From CAYQJV01 sp964417925 (GTDB taxonomy: Bacteria > Hydrothermota > Tepidihabitantia > B3-TA06 > CAYQJV01), in NCBI GenBank assembly GCA_964417925.1, contig CAYQJV010000008.1:1-49325 (forward strand): DNA of 49,325 bases. The letters run 5' to 3'. Of this stretch, positions 16,291 through 24,052 are shown piece by piece (position 1 is the first letter of the stretch; every line of letters begins with the position of its first letter). The notes under the pieces were generated by a model. That model saw only the letters and a list, made by a program, of their open reading frames with translations, did no database searches and was not told the origin of the DNA. The position numbers were made by a program, and so were the translations under genes.

Positions 16291-17280
16291 TCAATCAACT
16301 ATATCAAAGAAGTTTATTGTATATTCTCTTTTCATAAAAGGGAATATTGTGTTTATTAACTCTGTGTCTACAATTTTGGCAGGTGGTCCAGTAAAAGAAT
16401 AGAACTCTTTAAGTTTATCTTTTACAAATTCTTCCTGTTTATCAATTAATTTTAATAGATTTTTACCCAAATTTGTTTTATTTTCTATGTGAGATAAAAT
16501 CCATTCTGACCATAAAGCCTGTCCTTTTCCACTGAAAGCTGAGAGTATCACAGCTTTAAGGGTTTTCCCCTGTTTTATCATCCATAAGGGATAAAAGAAG
16601 AATGGTTTTATACTTCTTATTGTGAGAGCTTCTCTTAGTTGGTTTATTCTTTCTGCATTGTTGTTAATGGTTTCTACAATTTTTTGATACTGTTTTTTAC
16701 TGATTTTCTGTCCTATTACTTTTTTAATTTCATTGATACAGAACTCTATTAGCTTGAAAATTTTATTTTCTATACGCTGAATCTGTGTAATGAAATTTTT
16801 TTCATAGTGAAGTAAAAAGGGAAAGAATTCCTGAAATATAAAGATAAATCTCTCTTTGAGAAAACAGGAGGTAATTTCCTGTTCTACTTTGGTTTCAGAA
16901 AGTATTTCAGGAATTACCATACCGGTTTCAAACAATAATTTTTTTAACATGTCAATTTTTTCTTCTGAGTAAAGATTTGGAATTTTGCTATAGAAGTTTA
17001 TGAAAAACCAGTAACTGTAGAAAGCTGTACCTATGGGGATTAAGGAATGTCTAAAACTTATTTCTACTTTTGAGAAGAAATATCCACATGAGGTTAAAAG
17101 AGATATACCTTTATGCCTTTTATAAAAGTCAAAGGGAACTTCAAGTTTATCCTTGTCTATTTCTTTCCAGAAAAGCTTTTTTAACTCTTTTTTTATTTGT
17201 TTAAAATTTTCCAAATCCAGTACATGAAAAACGGCCATTATAGAATTTTTACTGTAATCGTAATAAATGTATTTCTTCAT
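16291..17280 (-). CDS. unrecognised protein in AAA+ operon
   Basis: A protein of about 329 residues. I place the start at the ATG at 17280 (MKKYIYYDYSKNS) because AAGGAG lies six bases before it; the frame is open further upstream to 17313. It overlaps the end of the preceding gene by 32 bp. The sequence is rich in Phe, Lys and Ile, mostly helical in appearance, with aromatic clusters (FYSYWFFINFYSK; FIFQEFFPFLLHYEK) and a Lys-rich coiled region in the middle. No signal peptide or known motif. Translational coupling with the gene before and the AAA+ ATPase suggests a common complex. Confidence 0.7.
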   Translation of the reverse strand: MKKYIYYDYSKNSIMAVFHVLDLENFKQIKKELKKLFWKEIDKDKLEVPFDFYKRHKGISLLTSCGYFFSKVEISFRHSLIPIGTAFYSYWFFINFYSKIPNLYSEEKIDMLKKLLFETGMVIPEILSETKVEQEITSCFLKERFIFIFQEFFPFLLHYEKNFITQIQRIENKIFKLIEFCINEIKKVIGQKISKKQYQKIVETINNNAERINQLREALTIRSIKPFFFYPLWMIKQGKTLKAVILSAFSGKGQALWSEWILSHIENKTNLGKNLLKLIDKQEEFVKDKLKEFYSFTGPPAKIVDTELINTIFPFMKREYTINFFDIVD

Positions 17281-18034
17281 CAATCTCCTTTTCAAGTTCA
17301 TTAAGTTCATCAAACATATACTTCATAATGGAGACCCCAGGCATTAAACGTACAGTCAATTTGTTGTTCTTGTGGATAAAAATTAACAAATCACCTGGAT
17401 GTATTTTATTTTCCTTATAGAAGTTTTTCATACCAACGATAAAACCACTGCTTTTTTTGAAAACGTACTCTTTAGTTTTTTTGTAGACTTCAAATTGAAC
17501 TTTGAATGTTTCTTTACCTTTAAGGATGTTTTCAAGGTCACGGTTTGTTCTCAAATTGCCATTTTTTAGAAAATATGGAGTGACAATGATTTCTGCCATG
17601 AGGGGGAAATTTTTCCCTTTCCATTTTGAAAGTCCCCATCTTTTACTTGGGAATTTTGTAAACTCTTTATTTTTTGAAAGCACAGATGTTATACTTTTTT
17701 CTTTTACAGGCATCCATTTAATCATTGAGACAGTGGATACAATTGTTTTTACTGAAAGAGGTATCTGAACATTACTGAGTATTCTTACAATGATGTTTTT
17801 AAGGGTTGGATGGATGTCTCTATTTATCTGTATGGTGTATATATCTCTATAGAAGCTTATTTTATTATTATTTGTGTAAGAGAATTTTATATATTCTAAA
17901 AGTAAGTCTTCAAGAATAGGTAATGGAATTTTTGTTATATGGGAAATGTAATCGGAGGTTATAAAACCATGATGTTTTTTAAGTGTGATAATGTTTTCCA
18001 GTTTTTTATAAAACTCTTTTATAAGGTCTCTCAT
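17249..18034 (-). CDS. putative winged-helix/DNA-binding partner of AAA+ ATPase
   Basis: A 261-residue protein starting ATG 18034, overlapping the ATPase stop by 4 bp. Residues about 78-142 (NIIVRILSNVQIPLSVKTIV, later FPSKRWGLSKW) resemble a HARE-HTH-like winged helix, whose hallmark is an aromatic W-G-L-x-x-W end. Residues about 195-240 (SSGFIVGMKNFYKENKIHPGD then LLIFI) resemble a beta-barrel fold ending in p-GD-l-i-F, as in AbrB or B3-like DNA-binding barrels. Both assignments are by eye and tentative. The combination suggests a nucleic-acid-facing subunit that works with the ATPase. Confidence 0.6.
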   Translation of the reverse strand: MRDLIKEFYKKLENIITLKKHHGFITSDYISHITKIPLPILEDLLLEYIKFSYTNNNKISFYRDIYTIQINRDIHPTLKNIIVRILSNVQIPLSVKTIVSTVSMIKWMPVKEKSITSVLSKNKEFTKFPSKRWGLSKWKGKNFPLMAEIIVTPYFLKNGNLRTNRDLENILKGKETFKVQFEVYKKTKEYVFKKSSGFIVGMKNFYKENKIHPGDLLIFIHKNNKLTVRLMPGVSIMKYMFDELNELEKEIDEEIHLLRLQ

Positions 18035-19266
18035 AGATTGTTAAATCCTATTGAAATCTTCTGCTGTTTTGTTACTTTTTTTTCATTTCTTGCCAATGAA
18101 TACAATTCTGCAAGGGAAATTTCCTTTTTTTCTGAAAGAAGCCTAAGAGCTTTTTCTTCATCAATTTTATGGAATCTACACCATTCTATTATATCCTGTT
18201 CTTTTTTGAAGTTTCCAAACCGTAGATAACCGAATAATCTTCCATCCCTTAAAAGTGCAGGGTCAATTTCATCTATTCCCAGGTTTGTTGTTAGAATAAA
18301 AAATGTATTGAGTTTTAAAAGACCATCGCTGTAATTGAGAAGTCTTGAAAGATGTATACTTCTATTGTTGACTTTTGAGAATATCAAAGGTTCTACATCT
18401 TCCATTATAAGTATCATTTTTTCCTCCAGTTCTCTGGGAGGAATTAAGTCTATGAACCTTATATTCATAGCAGCTTCGCCTATAATGTACTTTATTATAG
18501 GTTTTTTGGTACTCCCAATTATAGAGAGTATTCTCTGAATGTAGTATGTTTTTCCTGTTCCAGGAGGCCCTTCAAGAATTATCACTCTTGCATCTGTAGG
18601 GCTATTTCTTTTAAAGGTTTGCCTTAGTTTTTCTTCAAAAGTTTTTAACTGGTCTTTTATGGGTAGATAGTTTACTATTGGATAATTTTTTTCATACTCT
18701 CTATAAATTCTTAACCTATACATCATTCCATTCATTTGAGGCGTATCTTTTACATAAATTCTGAAATATATATAAGGACTTTCTTTTTCTTCCTGTTTAA
18801 ATTTTTCTTTAAATTTTTTATAAGTATACTTTATGAATTTTAGAAAATTGAAAAGAGAAGGAGAGCTAAGCAGAGGTACAGGGGAAAAAACAACGATATC
18901 AACGTTTGAAAATGCTGATGTAGTAAGGAAATAAGTTCCGATTGCTTCAACCTCTATTATAAAAGTTTTTCCTTCGCTACTCCATTGATAATAAGCTTCA
19001 TTTCCGAGAATTTCACTTAAAACTTTAACCTTTCCGTGGTTTTGAAGATAATTTTTTACATACAATATTGCAGAGACCGGATGCATTGAGGATTCAAAGA
19101 AAGTTTTATATATATAATGAAGATTTTTATTAAAACTTTCAATTACTGGATACATAATTGCTTCTTCAACTCTGTCTATGTTGTATAAGAGCCTTCCATT
19201 TTTTATATTGATTTTATTATTTTTCCAAAAATGTTTATGTCTTTTTTGGGTTATTTTAAGTGGCAT
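18031..19266 (-). CDS. AAA+ ATPase (BCS1-like core) with novel N-terminal domain
   Basis: A 411-residue protein with ribosome binding site AGGAGG. The AAA+ core lies in the C-terminal half: Walker A GPPGTGKT (233-240), Walker B ILIMED (285-290), sensor 1 TTN (326-328) and arginines in LLRDGR (338-343). The order and spacing resemble BCS1/FtsH-type single-domain ATPases. The N-terminal 220 residues match nothing I know. It heads a minus-strand operon whose next two genes overlap it or each other by 4 and 32 bp, so the three products probably act in fixed ratio. Possible roles: defence, protein remodelling or mobile-element function; the sequence does not decide. No protease or nuclease motif is fused to it. 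Confidence 0.85.
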   Translation of the reverse strand: MPLKITQKRHKHFWKNNKINIKNGRLLYNIDRVEEAIMYPVIESFNKNLHYIYKTFFESSMHPVSAILYVKNYLQNHGKVKVLSEILGNEAYYQWSSEGKTFIIEVEAIGTYFLTTSAFSNVDIVVFSPVPLLSSPSLFNFLKFIKYTYKKFKEKFKQEEKESPYIYFRIYVKDTPQMNGMMYRLRIYREYEKNYPIVNYLPIKDQLKTFEEKLRQTFKRNSPTDARVIILEGPPGTGKTYYIQRILSIIGSTKKPIIKYIIGEAAMNIRFIDLIPPRELEEKMILIMEDVEPLIFSKVNNRSIHLSRLLNYSDGLLKLNTFFILTTNLGIDEIDPALLRDGRLFGYLRFGNFKKEQDIIEWCRFHKIDEEKALRLLSEKKEISLAELYSLARNEKKVTKQQKISIGFNNL

Positions 19267-19361
19267 TACACCTCCTTTTTATTTTATTTTACTTATAAAA
19301 ATCTAAAAATCTATGAAGAAGTTTTTGGTAAGATGTTAATTAAGTTATTAAATACTGGTAT

Positions 19362-20228
19362 TTATTTTGCTATTAAATCCTCCTTAAAGTTTTTAAGGTT
19401 ATCTTCAATTTTCCATATTCTTAGTTTTGCACTTTTATTTTCCATAAGTTTACATATTTCTTTATCAATGTAGTAGAGATCCTCTGATGTAAGTTCAATT
19501 GGAGAATGCATTAGTTTCACTTTTTCAATAGGATATCCAGTAAATGTGCTAAGTAGTTTATGAGAAATTACAAGGAGGTCTATTTGAGTATTACCTTCTG
19601 CTATAGCAGTAATTTTGAGAGGAAAGTATAGATAGTCTGTTTTGAATTTGTAAATAATGGGAACGATACTTTTTGTCTCTTTTTTTACAGTAACCACATC
19701 AAAGACAAACCATTTAAATCCCTCGCTTAGATAATCTTCAATAGTATTCTTCAACTCCTGGGGTATTTCTGGATTTTTGACCCCTTGAGATTTTAGATAG
19801 TTTTCAACCCAATCAATGAATCCCTTTTTGTGCAGTACTTTGGTGACAGAAATATCATGCGCACCGATTGTTTTGTGAAACACAAGTTCTGCTGCCTTTT
19901 TTGCTGTTGTTATACTTTTTCCTCTGGTTGGTGGAGGATACATCCTTAGTCTTCGGTTTATTAATTCTATGCATTTTTCAAATACTTCTTTGTTACCTTT
20001 TTTAACCTCTGGTTTTGAAGGTAGAGGAAGAACTTCAAGAATTTGGGTTTCCTCTGAAGCATGGAGGTCTGTTGTAAGAACCATAAGTTCCTCTTTTCCG
20101 TTCCAGCATATTAGAGCCTTCTGGTTTGGTTCAAATATCTTTACCCATGGTTTAAATGGAATTGGACCTCTGTCAGCTTTTATAAATAAAATACCCGTAA
20201 ATAAGGAAATGATAAAAACTTTTTTCAT
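19362..20228 (-). CDS. DUF2330-like secreted protein
   Basis: A 288-residue protein with signal peptide MKKVFIISLFTGILFIKA. The mature N-terminus, DRGPIPFKPWVKIFEPNQKA then LICWNGKEELMVLTTDL, fits the DUF2330 pattern (exported proteins with v.I.ep.QkAli.WnG.eE.lil.t). The rest (ILEVLPLPSKPEV...) also fits. Located in the periplasm or on the surface. Its start overlaps the end of the preceding minus-strand membrane protein, so they are co-transcribed. Role unknown. Confidence 0.7.
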   Translation of the reverse strand: MKKVFIISLFTGILFIKADRGPIPFKPWVKIFEPNQKALICWNGKEELMVLTTDLHASEETQILEVLPLPSKPEVKKGNKEVFEKCIELINRRLRMYPPPTRGKSITTAKKAAELVFHKTIGAHDISVTKVLHKKGFIDWVENYLKSQGVKNPEIPQELKNTIEDYLSEGFKWFVFDVVTVKKETKSIVPIIYKFKTDYLYFPLKITAIAEGNTQIDLLVISHKLLSTFTGYPIEKVKLMHSPIELTSEDLYYIDKEICKLMENKSAKLRIWKIEDNLKNFKEDLIAK

Positions 20229-20566
20229 TATCTTTTAAGCCTTAACAATCCTGAAGTTATCAATTCAATTATCAAACCATAAAATGCTCCTGCAATAAGA
20301 ATTATCCATCCACCCGTAGGAGAATTAAAAAAGGCAGGAACTGCAAGAGGAATACTTGCTATCGCGCCTATAATCATTCCATGGAATATATAATTCCATT
20401 TTAACACAGAGATTCCCAAAATAAACCCGAGTAATGCTCTGTTAAGAACTACAGACCACATTATTTCAGGGGTGTAGGAGACTTTGCCTTTGCTTATCCA
20501 ATAACAGAAAAAACCCGCTAAAAATCCAAGTACCGTTGTGACAATAGTTCTTCTTAAAACTTTCAT
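20228..20566 (-). CDS. small integral membrane protein
   Basis: A 112-residue protein with four hydrophobic segments (about 8-25, 40-58, 60-80, 86-105) and basic ends. Start ATG 20566 has a strong AAGGAGG and a good promoter (20586-20613). No family recognised; upstream partner of the DUF2330 gene. Confidence 0.7.
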   Translation of the reverse strand: MKVLRRTIVTTVLGFLAGFFCYWISKGKVSYTPEIMWSVVLNRALLGFILGISVLKWNYIFHGMIIGAIASIPLAVPAFFNSPTGGWIILIAGAFYGLIIELITSGLLRLKR

Positions 20567-20585
20567 ACTAACCTCCTTTTTGTAA

Positions 20586-20613
20586 AGTATATAAAAATTA
20601 AATCAAATGTCAA
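20586..20613 (-). promoter_or_regulatory. promoter of the DUF2330 operon (minus)
   Basis: Minus strand: TTGACA (20613-20608), 16-bp spacer, TATACT (20591-20586), followed by a normal ribosome binding site before ATG 20566. Confidence 0.75.
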
Positions 20614-20625
20614 AGAATCATTACT

Positions 20626-21042
20626 TCATGAGGATAAAAGATACATTGCAATTAAAGCAGATATTACTCCAATGAGTTTCTTGATACCTATGGGTTCTTT
20701 AAAAAAGATTACAGATAGAATAACCGTAACCAAAGGATACAGAGCAGTTAAACTCATTACTCTGGAGGCTTCTCCTTTTGAAAGAGCAAGATAAAAAAAT
20801 AAAGAACCGATGCTTGCTACTGCTCCTGAGATGACTCCAATATGATGATGGATGGAATTTAAATTATAGGTTATATCTTTTTTAAAAATAAAAAGATATA
20901 AAGGAAAAATACACAAACTTCCAATATATCCGAGTATAAACAGGGTTTTACCAGTCATTTTGAAAGAAGCAAATTTTCCAAAAAATCCCCATAATCCCCA
21001 GAAAAGCACTGCAAATAGAGAGTATATTATCCAGATTTTCAT
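20626..21042 (-). CDS. EamA/DMT-family half-size transporter
   Basis: A 138-residue protein with about five membrane helices and the EamA signatures FWGLWGFFGKF at the start and ALYPLVTVILS with FFKEPIGIKKLIGVISALIA at the end. Full EamA transporters have two such repeats (about 300 residues); this is one, as in small multidrug-resistance-like or sugar/metabolite half transporters, and would work as a dimer. Its ATG lies five bases after the -10 box, so the transcript is probably leaderless. Confidence 0.85.
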   Translation of the reverse strand: MKIWIIYSLFAVLFWGLWGFFGKFASFKMTGKTLFILGYIGSLCIFPLYLFIFKKDITYNLNSIHHHIGVISGAVASIGSLFFYLALSKGEASRVMSLTALYPLVTVILSVIFFKEPIGIKKLIGVISALIAMYLLSS

Positions 21043-21047
21043 GTATA

Positions 21048-21075
21048 ATTATATCCAGGTTTATAAGATAATCAA
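21048..21075 (-). promoter_or_regulatory. divergent promoter, minus side
   Basis: Minus strand: TTGATT (21075-21070), 16-bp spacer, TATAAT (21053-21048). Back to back with the plus-strand promoter; the two -35 boxes are two bases apart. Confidence 0.75.
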
Positions 21076-21077
21076 TG

Positions 21078-21105
21078 TTGATTTTTCAGAGGAGTTGAAT
21101 ATAAT
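21078..21105 (+). promoter_or_regulatory. divergent promoter, plus side
   Basis: TTGATT (21078-21083), 16-bp spacer, TATAAT (21100-21105). The ATG of the JAMM gene follows after seven bases. Confidence 0.75.
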
Positions 21106-21112
21106 TTTTAAA

Positions 21113-21631
21113 ATGCCAAGATTTAAAGTAATAAAGATAAAAGAAGAAGCAATGATAGAGATAGCAGAGGACGCAATAAAAGGATATGAAAAACGTTATA
21201 AGCAGGAAAGACTGGGGTTTATGTTAGGGTATTTTAATGAGGGAACTTTGATATACGAGGCAATCCCTTACAGAGGTGGAAAGAAGACCCGTACCCAGAT
21301 AATTTACAATCAACCTAAGTTGATAGAAAGGGGAAACGAACTTGCAATACAGCGGAAAAAGAAGGTAATAGGACTTTATCATACCCATCCAGAACTTGGA
21401 GGAGAAAGATGTTATACTATGTCTGATGAGGATAAGGATTCTTTCTTGCTTAATCCTTATTTTGCAGAGATGGTTGTAGCAGTTGCTCCAAGTGGAATGG
21501 ATACAGATTTTGAACTCCATTATAATCAGGATGGAAGTATTACAATCCATTATGGAAGTTACTACTTAAGGTACACAATATTTTACAAGAAAGGAGAAAA
21601 GATTCGTAAAGGAAAGTTGAAAATTGCATGA
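21113..21631 (+). CDS. JAB/MPN (JAMM) metalloprotease-fold protein
   Basis: A 172-residue protein. The JAMM zinc-site residues are all there: E32, H90-x-H92 in HTHP, then S104-x-x-D107 in TMSDEDKDSF. Bacterial stand-alone JAMM proteins remove ubiquitin-like or sulfur-carrier tags, or process sulfur carriers in cysteine and cofactor biosynthesis. I choose ATG 21113 because the upstream frame crosses the promoter and an ATG directly after a -10 box is seen elsewhere in this window. It overlaps the next, ligase-like, gene by 8 bp, so the two are coupled; no ubiquitin-like or E1-like gene is nearby. Confidence 0.85.
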   Translation: MPRFKVIKIKEEAMIEIAEDAIKGYEKRYKQERLGFMLGYFNEGTLIYEAIPYRGGKKTRTQIIYNQPKLIERGNELAIQRKKKVIGLYHTHPELGGERCYTMSDEDKDSFLLNPYFAEMVVAVAPSGMDTDFELHYNQDGSITIHYGSYYLRYTIFYKKGEKIRKGKLKIA

Positions 21632-22202
21632 GTTAAAAGGTCCTGTATGGTTACTGCAACCAATTCCTTATTTTGGAGAACTTCTTAAAGGAGAGTGGAT
21701 AGTAGAACCAAAGATAGATGGTTGGAGGATGCAGATAATAAGGTATGCAGATGGAAGATACGAATTATGGGGGAGAAGGCTTGAAAAAAATCCACATTGG
21801 ACAGAAAAACTGGGATGGATTTTAAAAAATTTGGAAATACCCAAAGGAACATTGTTGGATTGTGAACTTTATTCAGATAGAGGTAGAAGATTTATTCCAT
21901 CTCTTTTTGCAAGAGAAAGAAAGGCAAAACCTATTGTTTTTATTTTTGACATAATTTTTTTTAATAATAAATATATTGGGAATCTACCTCTGAAAAAAAG
22001 GAAGGAAATACTGCAGAAATTTGATTTCAAATTACCTTTTTGTTTTCTTCCTTACGAAAAGCTCATAGACATTCATCTTCAGACACAAAGAATGGTAGAT
22101 AAAGGGTATGAAGGGATAGTTATAAAAGAATTAAACTCTTTATATCCTCTTGGAAAAGATGCTCCTCTTGCAACTGATAAATGGAGAAAAATAAAAGCAT
22201 AG
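21624..22202 (+). CDS. minimal ATP-dependent DNA ligase-like nucleotidyltransferase
   Basis: A 192-residue protein starting at TTG 21624, 8 bp inside the JAMM gene, after GGAAAG. It carries the covalent nucleotidyltransferase motifs in order: I EPKIDGWRMQ (Lys30 as AMP acceptor), III LLDCELYS (E81), IIIa FIFDIIF, IV GYEGIVIKE (161-169) and V KWRKIK at the very end. That is only the adenylation domain: the OB-fold that closes ligases is absent. Similar stripped-down forms may ligate with a partner or adenylate another molecule. Coupling to a JAMM gene is unusual. Confidence 0.83.
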   Translation: MHELKGPVWLLQPIPYFGELLKGEWIVEPKIDGWRMQIIRYADGRYELWGRRLEKNPHWTEKLGWILKNLEIPKGTLLDCELYSDRGRRFIPSLFARERKAKPIVFIFDIIFFNNKYIGNLPLKKRKEILQKFDFKLPFCFLPYEKLIDIHLQTQRMVDKGYEGIVIKELNSLYPLGKDAPLATDKWRKIKA

Positions 22203-22207
22203 ATTTT

Positions 22208-22235
22208 TTGACTTTCTTTTTTATGAATATATCCT
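22208..22235 (+). promoter_or_regulatory. probable hslV promoter
   Basis: TTGACT (22208-22213), 16-bp spacer, TATCCT (22230-22235). The -10 is weak but the spacing is that of the other promoters; a strong ribosome binding site follows. Confidence 0.5.
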
Positions 22236-22251
22236 TACAAAAGGAGGTAAT

Positions 22252-22788
22252 ATGAAAACTCTTTCAACTACTGTGATTGGAATTGTTAATAAAGATAAAA
22301 AAAGGGCTGTTATAGGCTCAGATGGTCAGGTAACTCTTGGTAATACAGTTCTTAAAAAGAATGCAAGGAAAATTAGGAAGATAGAGGAGCCTCCTGTACT
22401 TGTGGGATTTGCAGGGTCTACTGCAGACTCTTTAACACTTTTTGAAAGGTTTGAGGGAAAATTGCAGGAATTTAGAGGTAATCTTAAAAGAGCTGTTGTA
22501 GAACTTGCAAAAGAATGGAGGCAGGATAAAGTGTTAAGGAGGCTTGAAGCATTTCTTATAATTCTGGATAAAGAAAATGCATTTCTTGTTTCAGGAGCAG
22601 GGGATATTATAGAACCTGATGATAATATTGTTGCTATAGGTTCAGGAGCTCCATATGCTCTTGCTGCAGCAAGAGCATTGAAAAAGTATACTCAACTTGA
22701 TGAAAGAAAAATAGTTGAAGAGTCTTTGAAGATCGCTTCGGAAATATGTGTGTATACTAACAGTGAGGTGATAATTGAAGAGATTTAA
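22252..22788 (+). CDS. hslV: HslV, ATP-dependent protease proteolytic subunit
   Basis: A 178-residue protein with GGAGG before the ATG. N-terminus MKTLSTTVIGIVNKD, then GSDGQVTLGNTVLKKNARKI, VGFAGSTADSLTLFERFE, and later VAIGSGAPYALAAARAL, all typical of HslV/ClpQ. The proteasome-like catalytic Thr must be the one in TTV, so four residues (KTLS) plus Met have to be removed; most HslV start M-TT. HslV forms a double hexamer gated by the HslU ATPase, whose gene is not in the window. Next gene starts 14 bp before this stop. Confidence 0.93.
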   Translation: MKTLSTTVIGIVNKDKKRAVIGSDGQVTLGNTVLKKNARKIRKIEEPPVLVGFAGSTADSLTLFERFEGKLQEFRGNLKRAVVELAKEWRQDKVLRRLEAFLIILDKENAFLVSGAGDIIEPDDNIVAIGSGAPYALAAARALKKYTQLDERKIVEESLKIASEICVYTNSEVIIEEI

Positions 22789-23920
22789 AGTATTTTTGCT
22801 GTTTTTCATTGCAAGTGTTGCTTGCGGTCCGAAATATGTATGGGTAAGAATGAAACAAGAACCGCAGATAAGAGTACTTCTTGCTGAGAATAAAGAAAAA
22901 GTGGTAGTGAGTTCTTCCTCAGAATTTGAGGTGATGGTAGGGAATAGATACAAAATAGCAAAACCAGGAGAAAAATGGGAGGTTTTTGCAGGGCCCGAAA
23001 TAATTATAAATTCAAAATATAGTGTAGAAGACTCGGATTATCCTGTTATATTTTCCTGTGATAAAGATGCTGTAATTACCGTTGATGGTGTACCTTATAG
23101 AGGAAAAATCGTTATAAAAGGTTCGGGAAGCAGAATGAAAGTGATAAATGTGCTTGGAATAGAGGAGTATCTTTTTGGTGTTTTGCCTGCTGAGATAGGA
23201 ACTATAACTCCTTCTATTTATGAAGCAGCAAAGGCTCAAGCGGTTGCAGCAAGAAGCTATGCTCTTGCAAGATTTGGGAAACACTCTGATTTTGATGTAT
23301 ATGCAGATACAAGGGATCAGGTTTACAGAGGATATGGAGGAGAGACTCCTGAAGCAAGAGAAGCAGTACTCGCAACAAGAGGAGAGGTACTGGTATATAA
23401 AGATGAGATAGTAGAAGCAAAATATCATTCAACCTGTGGTGGGAAAACTGCTTCTTCTCTTGAAGTATGGGGGGTAGATAAACCTTATCTAACATCTGTA
23501 AAGGATAAAAGGTTCTTTGGAAAACCATTTTGTTTTAATTCACCTCACTTTAAATGGGAAGTATGGATGGATAGAGATAAGTTTGAAGAAAAGGTTCTTT
23601 CTGCAATAGGTGGAGGAAGGATAAAGAGATGGAAGATAATAAGAAATAAAAAATCAGAAAGAGTTAAAGAAATTGAATTCTTTACCGATGAAGGGAAGAA
23701 AAAGATAAAAGGTACTGATTTCAGAGCCTTGTTAGGTCTTAAAAGTACTTGGTTCGATATAAAGAGAAAAGGGAAAAAAATTCTCATTCAAGGACATGGA
23801 TACGGACACGGAGTTGGAATGTGTCAGTTTGGAGCATTTGAAATGTCAAGAAGGGGATACAATTATAAGAAGATTTTAAAGCATTACTACAAAAAGACAA
23901 GAATAGTTAAGCTGTGGTAA
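22775..23920 (+). CDS. SpoIID/LytB-domain lipoprotein
   Basis: A 381-residue protein starting at TTG 22775 after GAGGTG. Lipoprotein signal with lipobox SVAC. Residues about 115-235 carry the SpoIID core: GIEEYLFGVLPAEIG, AAKAQAVAARSYALA, YHSTCGGKTASSLEVWG; the end shows GHGYGHGVGMCQFGA and KHYY. SpoIID is a lytic transglycosylase/amidase enhancer; homologues in non-sporulating diderms act on denuded peptidoglycan. Nothing here suggests sporulation. No transcription terminator is obvious before the pyrG promoter. Confidence 0.9.
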   Translation: MKRFKVFLLFFIASVACGPKYVWVRMKQEPQIRVLLAENKEKVVVSSSSEFEVMVGNRYKIAKPGEKWEVFAGPEIIINSKYSVEDSDYPVIFSCDKDAVITVDGVPYRGKIVIKGSGSRMKVINVLGIEEYLFGVLPAEIGTITPSIYEAAKAQAVAARSYALARFGKHSDFDVYADTRDQVYRGYGGETPEAREAVLATRGEVLVYKDEIVEAKYHSTCGGKTASSLEVWGVDKPYLTSVKDKRFFGKPFCFNSPHFKWEVWMDRDKFEEKVLSAIGGGRIKRWKIIRNKKSERVKEIEFFTDEGKKKIKGTDFRALLGLKSTWFDIKRKGKKILIQGHGYGHGVGMCQFGAFEMSRRGYNYKKILKHYYKKTRIVKLW

Positions 23921-24015
23921 AAAAGGTGTTGCAAGAAATTTCAGAGTTGGTTAAAAATTGATAGAGAACAAATAGTGATTTTAAATTGTTCATTGTTATT
24001 TAAAGATACCTTATC

Positions 24016-24043
24016 TTGACTAAATAAAAAAAGTCGTTAAAAT
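24016..24043 (+). promoter_or_regulatory. pyrG promoter
   Basis: TTGACT (24016-24021), 16-bp spacer, TAAAAT (24038-24043), nine bases before the pyrG ATG, with no ribosome binding site between: leaderless or nearly so. Confidence 0.65.
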
Positions 24044-24052
24044 ATATTCAGG

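Noticed and set aside
23012..23528. Two overlapping minus-strand frames with Tyr/Ser- or Leu-rich product
   Set aside because: Shadows of the SpoIID-like gene; extreme composition and no start signals.
22775..23920. Evidence for sporulation
   Set aside because: SpoIID-like proteins occur in many non-sporulating bacteria, and no other sporulation gene is present.
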